Made by a program: the position numbers and the translations under genes | Notes under the pieces: generated by a model | What the model saw: only the letters and a program-made list of their open reading frames with translations | What the model was told of the DNA's origin: nothing | Databases searched by the model: none | Part shown: positions 34,832 through 47,592 of the stretch, piece after piece | Position numbering within the stretch: position 1 is the first letter of the stretch | Layout: each line of letters begins with the position of its first letter | DNA from: Ananas comosus | Lineage: Eukaryota; Streptophyta; Magnoliopsida; Poales; Bromeliaceae | Direction: 5' to 3' | DNA length: 64,000 bases | Assembly: GCF_001540865.1 (NCBI RefSeq) | Contig: NC_033622.1 | Location: 8,072,584 to 8,136,583, forward strand

Positions 34832-34885
34832 CTCGTAATGGGAAGGGATGGGATGGATTGAAATGGGAACTGCCCGGTGGCGCCC

Positions 34886-34893
34886 CTTTTATA
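34886..34893 (-). promoter_or_regulatory. TATA box pointing into the asparaginase exon
   Basis: CTATAAAAGGGG on the minus strand in GC-rich DNA, about 100 bp upstream of the alpha-chain exon. It looks like a real core promoter, with a (GA)n leader after it, but the expected start codon and first ~47 codons do not lie between it and the exon. Confidence 0.5.
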
Positions 34894-34899
34894 GAGCAA

Positions 34900-36546
34900 G
34901 TTGCGGGGCGGGGCGTAGTGCTGCGCGACTCCGGACGCCAAAGGTTTATTGCGCCGCAGCTAAGAGCGGGTTCGGCTGGCGTCCGACCGCACGCCAACTT
35001 GCTGGAATCCTAGTTGGATTCCGCCTGTCGGCCCGACCGCACTGAACTCACGAGGGAAACGGTAGGAATCTCTTGGAGGTCTGACAAGCAGCGAGAAAAT
35101 CTCCTGGGATTTCGGGAGAGATTCTCTTCCCACCCCTACCTTTCATTTTCCTGACGGACCATATTACCCTTTTTTATTCAAGGGTTGTGAGGTTTGCGGC
35201 CTTTTATTACAAACAAGGTCGGTGCCGGCTGCCTCTGAAAACCCTAAACAATGGTATAAAGGTCTCTCGATAGGGGTAGTTTCGTCAGTTAACTTCTCGT
35301 GGGATGCCACCAGAGAATTGTCAGTGTATCCGATTGTTTCTTTTTTACAACTTGCAGTTCTCTACTTTCCGCTTTATTTATTTTATTTTTTTTTTTATTT
35401 TTTTTTTTTTGGCTGTAAAGCACAAGTTCTCCGTATAGGTATACTAATACAGCAAATTATGCTAAGTTATTATTCCGTACAGATATACTAATATAGCAAA
35501 TTATGCTAAGTTATTATGTTTGGTTTTGTAAAAATAGTCTCAAAAGATTTTTCAATTTGAAAAATAATTTTTCATCTGTTTAATTTGATGTAAAAATAAT
35601 ATATTATAAAATAATCTTCTAGATTCTTAAAAAATCTACTCTTTTCGATTTTCGCTTGAAACGAGTAAGAAAATAAAAATTTATACTTACAAAATATGCA
35701 GTATACAAGTCATGTATCCGCGGAACTTCACGCGGTCCGCGAGTGAGCACGCTCACACTTAATTGTTGACCACGTGAGTTGCCAAAAGCAAGGGGCCTAC
35801 ACTGCTACTTGTCATATTATACATATTTATAATATTTAATAAAATACTAAGTATATATTATTAAAATAAAAAATATTGTATGAAAATTTAATATATTTCT
35901 TACTGACATATAATCTATAATAAATTATAATGTTGCAACATTGTGTAGATTTAAATAAAACTAGTGTAGGGCCGCGCTTTGCGACGAAAAATTTATATAA
36001 TTTATTTAAAATTTAAAATTCTAACTTCCTTTTTTTTAAATCATGAAATTTGAAATTTACAATTTGAAAATTCTAAAATTTTTTTTTAACTTTAATTTAA
36101 AATCAAATTTTAAAATTTAAATTTAATTTTTATTATTTGTATATGATCCACAACCATATAAAGTAAAAAAAAAAAAAAGTTAGATAAGAGGAAAAAAAAA
36201 GGCACATCTAATATACATAATTTGTATTTAAAAAAAAAATATTATAACTGGTGAATTTCTCTCTCTCTCTCTCGAACCTAGCGATTTTTGTACCGCCTCT
36301 ATTGTTCTAGTTGAGGTTGAAGTAGTAGTAGCGGCGATTTAGACGTAGGGTGCCAAGCCTAGAAGTGACCATCGAAACGTCAGTGAAATAAAAATAATAA
36401 AAGAGGTCGTAGAAGAGACACAAAGAAAAGNCTACGAACACGATCGCATCGCTGCAAACTGAAAAACACTGATGAACTAAATATATACTTATTTTTAGTG
36501 CCCCATAACTTCAACATTAAACTCAAGAAAGATCCTTAATTAAACT

Positions 36547-36634
<88 letters not shown>

Positions 36635-37710
36635 AAATAAGTTCTTTAATCCTAATTAATAAGTGGACAATGGTCGAAAAAAAAAACCCTGGCCCAACCC
36701 CAGTCCCAACCCAGCTGCCCTCTCCAGTAAATAAAAGATATAAGTAGTATATTAATTTATACAGTTAATTACACTTAAGAAAAGAAATAAAAGTTGCTAT
36801 GAGAGGTTCAATATTTGTCTCCACAGTCTCCATCAACATCACCTAAACTGTAAAGCCAGCAATATAAGGAGATATTCAATTTAAAATTAAAATTAAAATT
36901 TAAAATCAAATTTTAAATTTTTGAGATTGGAGTTTAAGTTAATTAGTTGCGAGAATTGCAAAAAGAATATTAACTAAATCCATAAAGATAAATGACATAT
37001 TTAAATTTTGAACTCAAAATATCATTGATTGATTTAAATATACCATATTGAAAGATTGGATAGTAAAAATAAAATTTTGAAAGTTTGGATAGTTTTGCCC
37101 TTGTTCTTTTTTTAAAATCCTTTTTATTCTTTTATTTTAGAGCAATGCTAAGTATTAAAATCAAACTCTTAATTAGTAAAAGGTATAGCTGGATTTTACA
37201 TAAAGTACTATTACATTTGGTTCAAGGTTCATGGCTCACCAAATAGTGTTATTTAGAGCCCAGTTGATTCATAATTTTATAATATTCTAATAATTCTACA
37301 TATATTTAATTAAAAAGATTTAAATTATTATAATTCAATTTAAGTTTGGAAGTTATAAACCGTGTGAGTGAAATAGTAAAATATATTATAAATTTTAGGT
37401 AGTAGAAAGAGTAACTTAATTAATTATTATAGAGTATTTTTATTTTCACACTTAAAGTGACTATTAAAAATATACTAATTCTTAATAACTTTGCAATTCA
37501 AGTAGTTTGATAAGTTAATAATAAATTTGTCATTTCAAATATAAAGTATATAATATTATAAATCTAGATAAGTTAGTGGCAAACCCATCTGAACCTAATT
37601 TTGTTCAGATGGCAAGCGGGAAAGGGCTTAGTAATTTTGTTAAAATTCAGAAGAGTCCTAAACTTAAGTTTCTAATTTTTTTTAAAAAACACAAAGATGA
37701 AGATGATAGT
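34900..37710. other. Intergenic DNA without recognisable genes
   Basis: GC-rich to about 35150, then AT-rich. It holds a duplicated ~45-bp block around GCAAATTATGCTAAGTTATTAT (35438-35515), an AAATTT patch (36000-36130), an N at 36431, and short poly-A/T runs. GTGTAGGGCCGCGCTTTGCG at 35964 may be a transposon end but has no confirmed partner. Confidence 0.5.
36547..36633. repeat. (CA)n(TA)n microsatellite
   Basis: ACACACACA followed by about 75 bp of pure TA. Confidence 0.95.
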
Positions 37711-37756
37711 TAATCGGTGGAGAGAGAGAGCGAGAGAGAGAGAGAGAGAGAGAGAG
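37711..37756. repeat. (GA)n microsatellite at the left edge of the second nest
   Basis: GA run directly followed by the LTR F start, so the LTR was inserted into, or is bounded by, the microsatellite. Confidence 0.9.
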
Positions 37757-38646
37757 TGTAACATACCGAAACTCCGGTAGAACGTATTGGACTTTAGCCA
37801 AATTGGCCAAAGTATCCGAATGAAATAGTTTGACAGGTTCTATTTAACATTCCAATAAGGTTGGAAGGGTTAAAAGTGAGTTCGAAAGAGTTGGAAATGT
37901 TTTAGCGTTGATCGGTGCGAATTAGATTTGAAACAACGCGAAAACAGAGTTCTGGGTGTTTTGTACCGGTACAGATACGAGGGTGTATCGGTACACTTTT
38001 GTAAAACCCGAATAGCGGCTCTCGGGTTTGCCTCTACGCGATCGTGTTATCGGTGACACCATAATCTATACCGGTACACTTTGGGTCTGGCAGCAAAATT
38101 AAAACTGCTACAAATATGGAAAAGGGGAGGGTCTAGTTGCTATTGTAGCACCTTATATAAACCCAAACACCCTCTATCCCCTCTCCACAGCAGCCAACCC
38201 TTTTCCCTCTCATTTCTCTCCCTCTCTCTTTAGAAACTCTCTCCCAAGGTGGATTTGGAGGAGATTTGAGAAGAATTTGGAGGTTTTGGAGCTTTGGGAG
38301 GATCAAGAGCTCTCCTACAAGGTGGAGCTTGGTGGGCATCTAGGCTAAGGTGAGGTTTCTTGTGAGATTGATACTAGGGCTTGGTTTTATGCCCGAAATC
38401 TTTTGGATTTGATCTTCTTACAAGAGTAGAAACCTCGTTGAGACCATAGAACACATGAAAATCATGTTTTCTTCATGTGCTCTCATGGTGGATTTCTAGG
38501 GTTTGCTTTATATGCCCTAAAAATGGTTTAGATGATTCTAGATAAGCTTCTAGATATTGGACAAGCTTTTCTTTGCTTGTTCTAGAGATCAAAATCAATG
38601 ATTGAGCATATGCCATTGTTAGGGCACCAAAATTGGGGCTTTTGTC
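37757..38646 (+). mobile_element. LTR F, 5' part only
   Basis: Starts TGTAACATACCGAAAC, closely related to element D's LTR (TGTAACATATTGAAAC). TATATAA at 38154-38160 is followed by a CT-rich leader. It is broken at 38646 by reverse LTR G, and its 3' part is not found further right. Confidence 0.75.
37962..38080. promoter_or_regulatory. TACCGGTA palindrome cluster in LTR F
   Basis: TGTACCGGTACA at 37962, GTATCGGTACAC near 37986 and ATACCGGTACAC near 38068, 75-190 bp upstream of the TATA box. Confidence 0.6.
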
Positions 38647-39409
38647 TGTCACTCCCTGAGCCCGCTTCTTTGGTTGGATTCAGGCACGCCGACAAACCGC
38701 CGAATGGACAGGATTTTTTCTGTACCGCGGACAGAGTCTCCCTTGTACGTCCAAGGCGTCACAATCCAAAATAATGCACGAGGTTCCAATTAGGAACAGC
38801 ATTCAACATAGATTGCATAAGGAAGGTATCAAAAACATAACATGGCTATACTATTACAAGCATTCGTCTCAGTTCACATTTTACATTACATTAACTAGAT
38901 TCTTACTTCCAAACACAATCCGATTTAAACACAATTATTACAACATTGTTCTTTTTATTTTCTTTTTCATCCCTAAATAGCCGACTTAGGGTACTGCTAT
39001 CTCTGGTCTCGATGGTAGGGTGCTATCTAAGGAGCTATGCCTTTACCTCGTGCCGCCGCGCCGCTCACGTGTAAACATGTACCTCTAAAAACAACACGGG
39101 GGTGAGAACTATTGTCCATAGTTTTCAGTGGGTACGCCCACCCAAGGAAAAAGCTCGACCCACCAGGTCCAAAGGAGGCACTACAAACATGTTAGTCCAA
39201 CAAATATTCACAGATATATAATTTATACAACTAACATTATCATGTTCATGTCTCACAATATGCAACATGCAAATCCTGCAACTATCCAAGTAGATTAATT
39301 AATTCTACTCTTTATTCTTAGCCATTCATTATTATTAGCCATTCTTTATTTTTTATTCTTTATTCTCTATCCTTTACTAAGGGTACTCACACTTTAGTCA
39401 TATTATACA
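38647..39409 (-). mobile_element. Reverse LTR G, 3' part only
   Basis: Starts TGTCACTCCCTGAGCCC (minus-strand LTR end), carries CTGTCCGCGG-like and PCGTCCAAGG-like U5 text shared with families B and D, and includes the hairpin at 39101-39167. It is broken at 39409 by element D, and the remainder is missing. Confidence 0.7.
39101..39167 (-). other. Conserved LTR double hairpin (G)
   Basis: Stem AACTAT/ATAGTT with a 5-nt loop. The outer stem is CCCACCAGG with CAGTGGGT. Confidence 0.5.
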
Positions 39410-39607
39410 TGTAACATATTGAAACCCGGAAGAAATTATCGAACTTTAGCCAAATTGACTCAAGTATGCAAAAAAGATAGATGGACAAATTGCATTTAGC
39501 ATTCCAATGATGTTGGAAGGGCTAAAAGTAAGTTTAGAAAGAGTTAGAAGCGTTTTAGCAGACCGGCACGAAATAGAGTCGAATCGGAGCTAAAACTGCA
39601 TTATGGG

Positions 39608-39822
39608 CAAAGTGTACTGGTACAACCATCGAGTTGTCACCGGTAACAGCCCAGCAGCCCGAGCAGAGTAAGCACTCGGGTTTGAGATCTTCGTAGAAAA
39701 TGTACCGGTACACCTCTGGTGTGTACCGGTACACTTTGGTAAGATCCGAGGAAAACGCTCTCGGGTTGCCTCTGCGTAATCGTGTAACCGATAACAGCCC
39801 AAAGTGTACCGGTACACTTTGG
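39608..39822. promoter_or_regulatory. TACCGGTA palindromes, one of 24 bp, in D's 5' LTR
   Basis: TGTACCGGTACA occurs at 39701, 39722 and 39805. The last is the core of a perfect 24-bp palindrome (39799-39822) lying 70 bp upstream of the TATA box. A weaker TGTACTGGTACA lies at about 39609. Confidence 0.7.
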
Positions 39823-41295
39823 TCTGGCAACAGTTTTGAAGTCTATTGCAAATAAGACTTTTTGGGGGGTCTAGTCGCAATTGTTGCACACTATATAGGA
39901 GCCCACCTCCCCTCTCTTCACAGCAGGGACCTCCATTCTCTCTTTCTCTCTCTAGAACTCTTGCTCTAGGGCAAGGAGGAGGTGGAGAAGAAGTAAGGAG
40001 AAGGTGGTTTTGGTGGAGTTGAGGGTGCTAGAAACTCTCCAACAAGAGGGAGCTTGGTGTAGCTTGGGCAAAGGTGAGTTCTCTTGCAAGTAGAACTCTA
40101 GGGTTTGGTTTTAAACATTAAGTTTTGAAGTTTTGATCCTCTAATAAGCTTAGGAACCCTCTAGAGCTTAGAACACCATGAAAATCATGGTTTTCTTGAG
40201 GTGCTTCCATGGTGGATTATTAGGGTTCACTATAAATCCCTAGGAATGGTCTAAATAGATTGGAAACAAGATTAGAGAGCTTCCTCGATGATTCTAAGCT
40301 ATCATTTGCTTAGAGATGAGATCAATCTAGGAGAAATTTAAATATGGCATTGTTAGGGCATGAATTTTGGGACTTTTGCCTCCGGTTGTTTTCGAGATAA
40401 ATTGGCCTCTTCGAAACCTAATTGGGGGTATTTCCGACGCGTGGGACAACTCCGTTTAACGTTACGAAAAGGTTAAGTAAGAGATCTTGTATATAAGGCC
40501 TAATTTGGCTTTATTTTGGGTTTAGGTCGCGAAAGAGGTGTCCTAAAATCACGAGAGTCGAACTACAACCCACACCGGAATCATCGGATTCCCCTTTATG
40601 TCTATTTCACCTTTTATTGAGCATATTGTTGTATAGTCATTCATGCATAGTAGGGTTAAATTACATGTGAATCTTGGTTTGATTTTATTTACATACTTCT
40701 AACATAGTTGAACATAGAGAATGATAGAACCATAATGGACATGTATGGTAAGACCCTAAAGTTGTATAAATGTGAGACTTGGACTTGGACAATAGTAAAC
40801 AAATGTGACATTAACAATAGAGACATGATTGGCATTGAGAAATCGATTGTTAAATATAGTTTAACCATAGAGGCATTGTGTCACGCCCCGAGACCGAGCG
40901 GAAGCCCGCCCGGCGCGTGCCCAGACCCGCCATATGTCTAAAACATACAAGGCGTCTAAAACAAAGCGATAAATGAAGTAGTAAAAAGAGAACATCTAGG
41001 AGTATAAGAGCAAGTATATCTAGATGCTACAATAGTGGAAAAGAACCATAAAACTAAAATCCACGAGATGAAAACATAAAGTAATACAATAAGAATCCCA
41101 AAAACAAAAACTAAACAAGGTACACAGGTGGTCTCTATACATGGTACAAAACTCTCTCTCTCACAAAAACCAAAAAGAAGAGAGTGACCACCTAGGAGCA
41201 ACAGCAAGCTCCGCTATCTAGCTATGCAACTCTCTTGCCGCGATCCCGTGCCTCCGCCTGTGCCGAAGGCTCTGAAATAAAACCATAAAACAGAG

Positions 41296-41363
41296 AGCGT
41301 GAGAACTATTGAATAATAGTTCCCAGTGAGCAATTACTGGCTTCATTGAAATGCACCACTAGG
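41296..41363 (-). other. Conserved LTR double hairpin (A-outer)
   Basis: Eight-bp stem GAACTATT/AATAGTTC with a 4-nt loop; CCACTAGG (41356-41363) with the CCAGTG block forms the outer stem. Confidence 0.6.
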
Positions 41364-42352
41364 CCGAAACTAAAAAGGGGTCAGTAAGCAGATGTAAACA
41401 AGAGCGATATGTACGACAAGTAAATAAGCATGAATATTTGCTACCACATGATATCTCTACTTAGCATGATTTAGAATAAGTAAGAAAAGCTATTCTCGTA
41501 TGAATGTACCCAAGCATCGCTAGTATGATGTCCATAAGTCAAATAGTAAAGATGTCATTGTTTATTATTCTAATCAATGTCCACATGGCATGATGAATGC
41601 TCCAAGTCAAATCTGAAGAGACCCGCCTGAAGGCTGTCTCGCCCTGAGACCCACCCGTAGGCTGTCTGGCCGGTGCCGAGCCTACTGGCCCGGTGGTAGT
41701 CAACATCCCCACTCTAGGAATGAGCCTAGCCCACGGCAATCTATTTCGGCGCCCAATCCTGCACGGCGAATATGTATCACGATGGCTATCTCCGGAGTGC
41801 CGGCTTGTAGGAAGCGACTCTCACAAGCATATGCGAATGAGCACAATGGCAAGTAGCGCAAGATCCGTCTCTAGTACCAAGTCCTCATGTCTAAAAATAT
41901 GGAATGTATATATCAAATGTCCCAAAGGCCTTGTCACGCCCTGGGACCCAGCGGAAGCCTGCCCGGCGCGTGCCCAGACCCGCCATATGTCTAAAACATA
42001 CAAGGCGTCTAAAATAAAACGATAAATAAAGCATTAGAACAAAGGAATCTAATGATATCAGAGCAAAATAAATAAGTTCTACACAGAGGGGTAAGTATAA
42101 AACTGAAATCCACTAATAAAGCCATAAAGTAGTACAAAGGAAATCCCAAATACAAAAGCTAAACATAAAAAATATATAGGTGGTCTCTCTATACATGGTA
42201 CAAAAATCTCCCTCTCTCTAATACAATAAAAGAAAGAGTAAACCACCTAAGCTCAAAAGTAGCTCCCCGCTAACTAGCTACGCGACTCCCTTGCTGCGAT
42301 TCCGTGCCTCCGCCGGTGTCGAAGACTCTGAAATAAAACCATAAAACAGGGG

Positions 42353-42418
42353 GCGTGAGAACTATTGAATAATAATTCCAGTGGGCAATTACTGGCTTCA
42401 GTGAAATGCACCACTAGG
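42353..42418 (-). other. Conserved LTR double hairpin (A-inner)
   Basis: As in A-outer but with one stem mismatch (AACTATT/AATAATT). CCACTAGG is at 42411-42418. Confidence 0.5.
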
Positions 42419-42824
42419 CCCTAACTAAAAAGGGGTCAGTAAGTAGATATAAACAAATACGATATGTACGACAAGTAAATAAGCATGAATATTTGCTACC
42501 ACATGATATCTCTACTTAGCATGATTTAGTCTAAGTAAGAAAAGCTATTCTCGTATGAATGTACCCAAGCATCGCTAGTATGATGTTCATAAGTCAAATA
42601 GTAAAGATGTCATTGTTTATTATTCTAATCAATGTCCACATGGCATGATGAATGCTCAAAATCAAATCTGAAGAGACCCGCTCGAAGGCTGTCTAGCCCT
42701 GAGACCCACCCATAGGCTGTCTGGCCGGTGCCGAGCCTAATGGCCCCGTGGTAGTCAACATCCCCACTCTAGGAATGAGCCTTTCCCACGGCAATTCACT
42801 TCGGCGCGCAATCCCGCACGGCCG

Positions 42825-44748
42825 GTGGATCCGCCCCGGGAATCAAGTCAATGACAAACTCAACTTCCCGGTCCGGTGGCAGTCCCGGTAGCTCCGCCGG
42901 AAATACATCCGGGTACTCGCACGCTACTCGAATATCCCCCAACTCAGGGTATTCCTTTCGAGCATCCACCATGGTTGCCAAATAGGCCTTACACCCTCCT
43001 TCGATCATCCTCTTCGCCCTGACAGACGATATGGTCGCCGCGAAGCGCCTACTTTTGCACGCTTGGTAGACCAACTCCTCTTGATTAGCCTCACGAAAAG
43101 TGATCACCTTGCTTTCACAATCTATAACCGCATAGTGCTTGGAGAGCCAGTTGGTCCCCAAGATAACATCGAATCCCCACATCTGATCTAGCACTAGCAG
43201 ATCAATCGGTATAATCCAATCGCCTATTTGTACTGGACACGCCAAACACTCATTGTGGACACTGAATGAATGTTCTGGGGTGTTCACCCACCAGTGATCC
43301 TCGTTGTACACCATCTCTATGCCATGAGTTTTAGCAAACGATATGCTAATGAATGAATGAGATGCACCTATATCAAACACCGCTCTAGCTCTAGTGCCTT
43401 TAATCACAATTATACCTGCCACGACATCGTCGGGTGCTGCAGGTTGCTGCTCCTCCACTTGAGCGGCAAAGACTCGACCGCTAGGCGCTCTCGATCCCTC
43501 CAGCTGACGCGGTGATGATGCGCACCCAGCTGACATCGCTGGTGGTAACCCCACAAGTTATCTCGGGGTAGACGGTGCTGATGCCGCCGTCGACGCAGAC
43601 GACGTCCACGTCGGGCACTCCCGGATAAGATGTCCCGGTTGGCCACACTTGAAACATTTGCCGTCTCGCTGCGGGCAAGTTGACACTCGGTGCTCTCCGC
43701 CACAAATGACGCATCGAGGAGGTCTCCAGTTCCTCGACTGCTGTCGGGGATACCGAGGGGGTTTCTTAGCATTTGGCCGGCCCTCGGCACCGCCTGCCGT
43801 CCTCTTCTTGCTTTTCTCCTTGCTTTCGGCCATTGCCTCCCTTTCTTCACGTACATGGGCGCTACCGTGCTCCGCCCACAAAGCTCTATCGAAGACCTCC
43901 GTAAAGGTCGTCAGCTTCAGAATTTGCACCTTCTCATAAATTCTCGGCTGGAGTCCTCGCAAGAACCAATCAGCCCGATCCTGATCATCACGAACAACAT
44001 CGGGAATGCAGTCGATAATGTGGGAGAATTCCTGCTCATACTCTCCCACCGATCGGTCGCCTTGTCTCAACTTGCGGAACTTTTCTTGCAACCTCCGCTT
44101 CACCATGTCGGGGAAGTAGTTCGCGAAGACCGCTCTCTTGAACTCCTCCCAAAGCATAAGCGGGAGATCGGTAGGTCGATCCCGCTTAACTCGCTTCCAC
44201 CACACCATCGCCGCCTTCTCTAGACAATGGGTGGCGAGGTACACTTTGTCTTTCTTCGAGGTATTGAGATCCTCGAAGAGCGTCTCCATTGAGTCGACCC
44301 ACGACTCCACAACCGCCGGCTCCACCAAACCGCCCTCAAAGGTAGGTGGGTTAAACTTCTTGAACTGAATGAGAGCCGCTAACATGCGCTCTTGCTCCGC
44401 CTCTACCGCCGTGCTATCGGGATTTGAGGTTCCCGATCCGGCCGGTACTACCGTAACTGGGACAGCCGCTGCTGCCGCCGCTCCCTCGTCCACGCCTGGC
44501 ACTACCACAGGGGGCACGACATGCTCGACACCCGCCTAGGCCGCCGCCTGCTGACGCTCCAAGGCCTCCTGGAGCCGCTGAATCTGCTCTCCTTGGCGCT
44601 GAACAGACTCCGCTTGTTGCCGCACTACGCCAATAAGTGCGGCCATCTGCTCCCTAAGCTCTCCGTCGCCACTCGCTCCGGATCGCTCGGGCTCCGCATT
44701 CGGATCCTCCGGTATCGACCTTGTCTGCGGTCGTCCACGAGGTGCCAT
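42825..44748 (-). pseudogene. Gag-protease remnant of element C
   Basis: One open frame of about 640 codons from MAPRGRPQTRS (44748), broken by TAG at 44536-44538 and TAA at about 43558. Order: coiled coil with QRQGEQIQRLQEALE, gag core with WVDSMETLFEDL and DRSVGEYEQEFSHI, intact CCHC knuckle CFKCGQPGHLIREC, then retropepsin. The protease motif reads DIGASHSF near 43370, whereas element E keeps DTGASHSF, so the catalytic signature is altered. The frame ends in a short tail read from LTR A-inner after [12 protein letters not shown]. Both stops are one C-to-T step from CAG and CAA. Not functional. Confidence 0.85.
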
Positions 44749-45058
44749 TGCTTCCTGAAAAGAACCAACTCGCATTAGCTACATGACCAACATTACTTGA
44801 CCACACCCAATCCGGCGAAAGCAACTTATACATTCGTTCTTGCCCCCAACAATTATGTCGTCAGCCGCCCGACATAAAACAAGGAGTAGGAAACCAATGA
44901 AAATTACACTTAGCCTCTAATCATATTAGAGACGTCCTAACTTAACCCAATCACATGCTTTCGCTAACTTTGATTCCACATCACTCACGCTTCCTAGATC
45001 CTTAAGGTCTTCCAATTCTAAGGGTCTCTAGGTCCATTCCTATTCTTTCACTCTTAGC

Positions 45059-45070
45059 GCTCTGATACCA
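45059..45070 (-). other. Primer binding site of element C
   Basis: GCTCTGATACCA on the plus strand, a perfect iMet site in reverse, seven bases from the LTR. A 310-bp leader lies between it and gag. Confidence 0.9.
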
Positions 45071-45565
45071 CGATATCTCTCACGCCCCAGGACCGATACC
45101 AATTTGGGCCGGCCCGAGCACGTCAAACAGACGACGGACGGACAGAGTTTTTCCTGTCCGCCCAAGGCTCATCACATGTACATTTTCAAACAGAAGTGCA
45201 CTAGCGGAAACATACATAAGTGGCTTATACGAGGGTAAGCAATAGCCATAAGTGAAAGAAAGGAAACTAACATTCAATTTGTACTATGATTCCATTTAGA
45301 TCACGTACATGGCATTCACTTTGAACATTCGTCACGTCATTACATTTCCTTACATCATTTCTTTTTACAACACATTTGCTCAATTGAAACTTTATATTCT
45401 TTTCTTTCTTTATACATTAACATCTTGAATCATCAAATACAAAAGATGATTATAGGGTACTCTACTACAAAATGTAAACCCAGCACTGGTAGCCTCTGAC
45501 TATGGTGCGATATCTTTACCGCGGTCGCTCGCCGGCTCGCTCGGTCCCGGCTCTGTGGAATAGTG

Positions 45566-45629
45566 GGGTGAGAACTACAACAAAGTTCCCAGTGGGTTCG
45601 GCCTCAATCTCACCGACTTTCTCACTAGG
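45566..45629 (-). other. Conserved LTR double hairpin (C)
   Basis: Stem GAACT/AGTTC, loop ACAACAA, then CCAGTGGGT with CTCACTAGG as outer partner. Confidence 0.55.
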
Positions 45630-47362
45630 ACTAACTCAGGCATAATAAAAAGGAAAAGCTGCATATAGTAACCAATCTATAATATGATGCTAATATGCCG
45701 GAACAATAAGCATAAAATATGCTCAACATTAACATATGCAGATTATGTAAGTTCTTTCGTTCTTTACACTTTACACTTTGTCTTTGTTCTTTGTTCCTTG
45801 TTTTTTGTTCTTTGTTCTTTAATCTCAAGGTTAATCCGGGGGTTTCGCTACATTAACTTGCTTCACATTAAGTCCATCATCGTGGGCCCTCAGCTTCCTC
45901 CCGCTAAGACCGTCCTCGGGTTTACTCGAACCCGTGATGCAAAAACTCCGGAGCGCATCGTCCGAGGGGGAGCGACCGCCCTCGAGCACGCAACTCATAG
46001 CAAGTATGATCGAATCCTTAACTCTAAGAATTATAAGTTCAATCATGTCATTACACTAACTCTAGTGTTCCTTTCATCACTTTATGTTGCTACTCTAGCA
46101 ATCATGGTTCTTTACATTTCTTTACCTTTGGCTATCTCTAACAATTATGTTCTTTGCTCTTTGCGTATTCTTTATGCCCCACATTATATTTACTTTAGTC
46201 ATTGTCATTACTTTGTACATCACATTGATTCTTTGCTTCACACTAACTCTAGTGTCACTTTACTTTACATTATCGATGCCACTCGATCTATGTCTCATTG
46301 TGTCACTCTGTTCTTTTGCCTCACTTGGGTGTTCATATTTTCTCTCATGCATACATATATAGGATTTTCGACATTCATAAGGTTCTTAGTCATCACATTA
46401 CGCAAGTTGTACTCACAATCATGCGACATCACATTTTCATCATTGCTTTACCCTAAATGCATGCAACAATGTATATACATATGCTCAATTGAATGACACA
46501 TTAGGCATAGAGAGAAGTTCAACGAGTTTGAAAAGCACCACCCACCTCGTAGGTTTTCAAAGGTGTCTCGATGATTTTCCTGGAATTTTTAGACCCTTCG
46601 TTCTTTACCTGCGGCAAAACGAAGCCCTATTAGGCCATTTTGCCCATAACTTTTTATAGACTTTTCGTAACGTTATTTCGAGCACACCAACGCATTCGTT
46701 TGGTCCCCAATTAGGTTTCTAGAGGGTCAATTTCACTTAGAAATCCCCATGAGCAAAAGCCCTAATTTGGGTGCCCTAACACTATAGCATAAGAAAACCT
46801 AGGGTTTGATCTCATTGGGAAGCAAAAGAAACTTCATGGTACTCTAAAAAGTCCATTTAAGCCATTCTTTGCTTGATCAAAACTCGTTTTAGAGTTTCAC
46901 CATGAGAGGAGGTTGAAGCCCACCTCTAAGCTTCAACACACACCCATCCCATGGTGTTGATCTTAATAACAAGCAAAACAAAGCTTGATACACTCAATAG
47001 GTTCTATAAAAACCATTCTTAGCTTAATCTAAACCCTAGTTTGGGATCTACCACATTTAGGGTTCAAGGCTTACCTTGTAAGCTTTCCTTTTCTAAGCTA
47101 GAGATGAGGGAGAGGGAGTTTCTTCACCTCTTCTACTTCTTCTCCACTTTCTTCTTCTTCTTCTCCTTTCCTTTCTTTGTCTTTTTCTTCTCCTTCTTGT
47201 CTTCTAGAGAGAGAAAGAGAGATGAGAGGGGATGAGAGGGTGAGAATAAGAGAAATACCTCATTACCCCTCATACATATATAGCTCCATGGGTTGCGAAA
47301 ATGCAAATAAACCCCTCAACTTTTACTCTTTCACACTGCCTAGACTGGGCAGTTCACGCAAG

Positions 47363-47592
47363 CGGGGACCGGTCTCCCCGACTAGGGACCGGTTCCTGAG
47401 AGCTCCCCCTACGTAGCCAGAGCTGCCGCGCGCAGTGCAACCGATCTCACTTTGGGGGACAGGTCTCCGGGGGACCGATCTCTCAAGCAGGGACCGTTTC
47501 CCGAAGCCTGCCTTCCCAGGACTTAGCCGATTTTTCAGCTTTCTTAGTTTTCACGCGTTCAGGGACCGGTCTCTCCCACCAGGGACCGGTCA
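47363..47592. promoter_or_regulatory. ACCGGT palindrome cluster in element C LTR
   Basis: Sites GGGACCGGTCTC, GGGACCGGTTCC and decayed GACCGATCT / GACCGTTTC forms, upstream (minus strand) of a TATA-like CATATATAG near 47273. Confidence 0.55.

Noticed and set aside
35964..36000. Possible Helitron or other transposon end with GGGCCGCGCTTTGCG
   Set aside because: No partner terminus, target site or hairpin plus CTRR end could be identified.
45684..46496. 270-codon plus-strand frame with hydrophobic stretches, looking like a membrane protein
   Set aside because: Entirely inside element C's LTR, antisense to the element, pyrimidine-rich DNA; no conserved domain and no reason to be translated.
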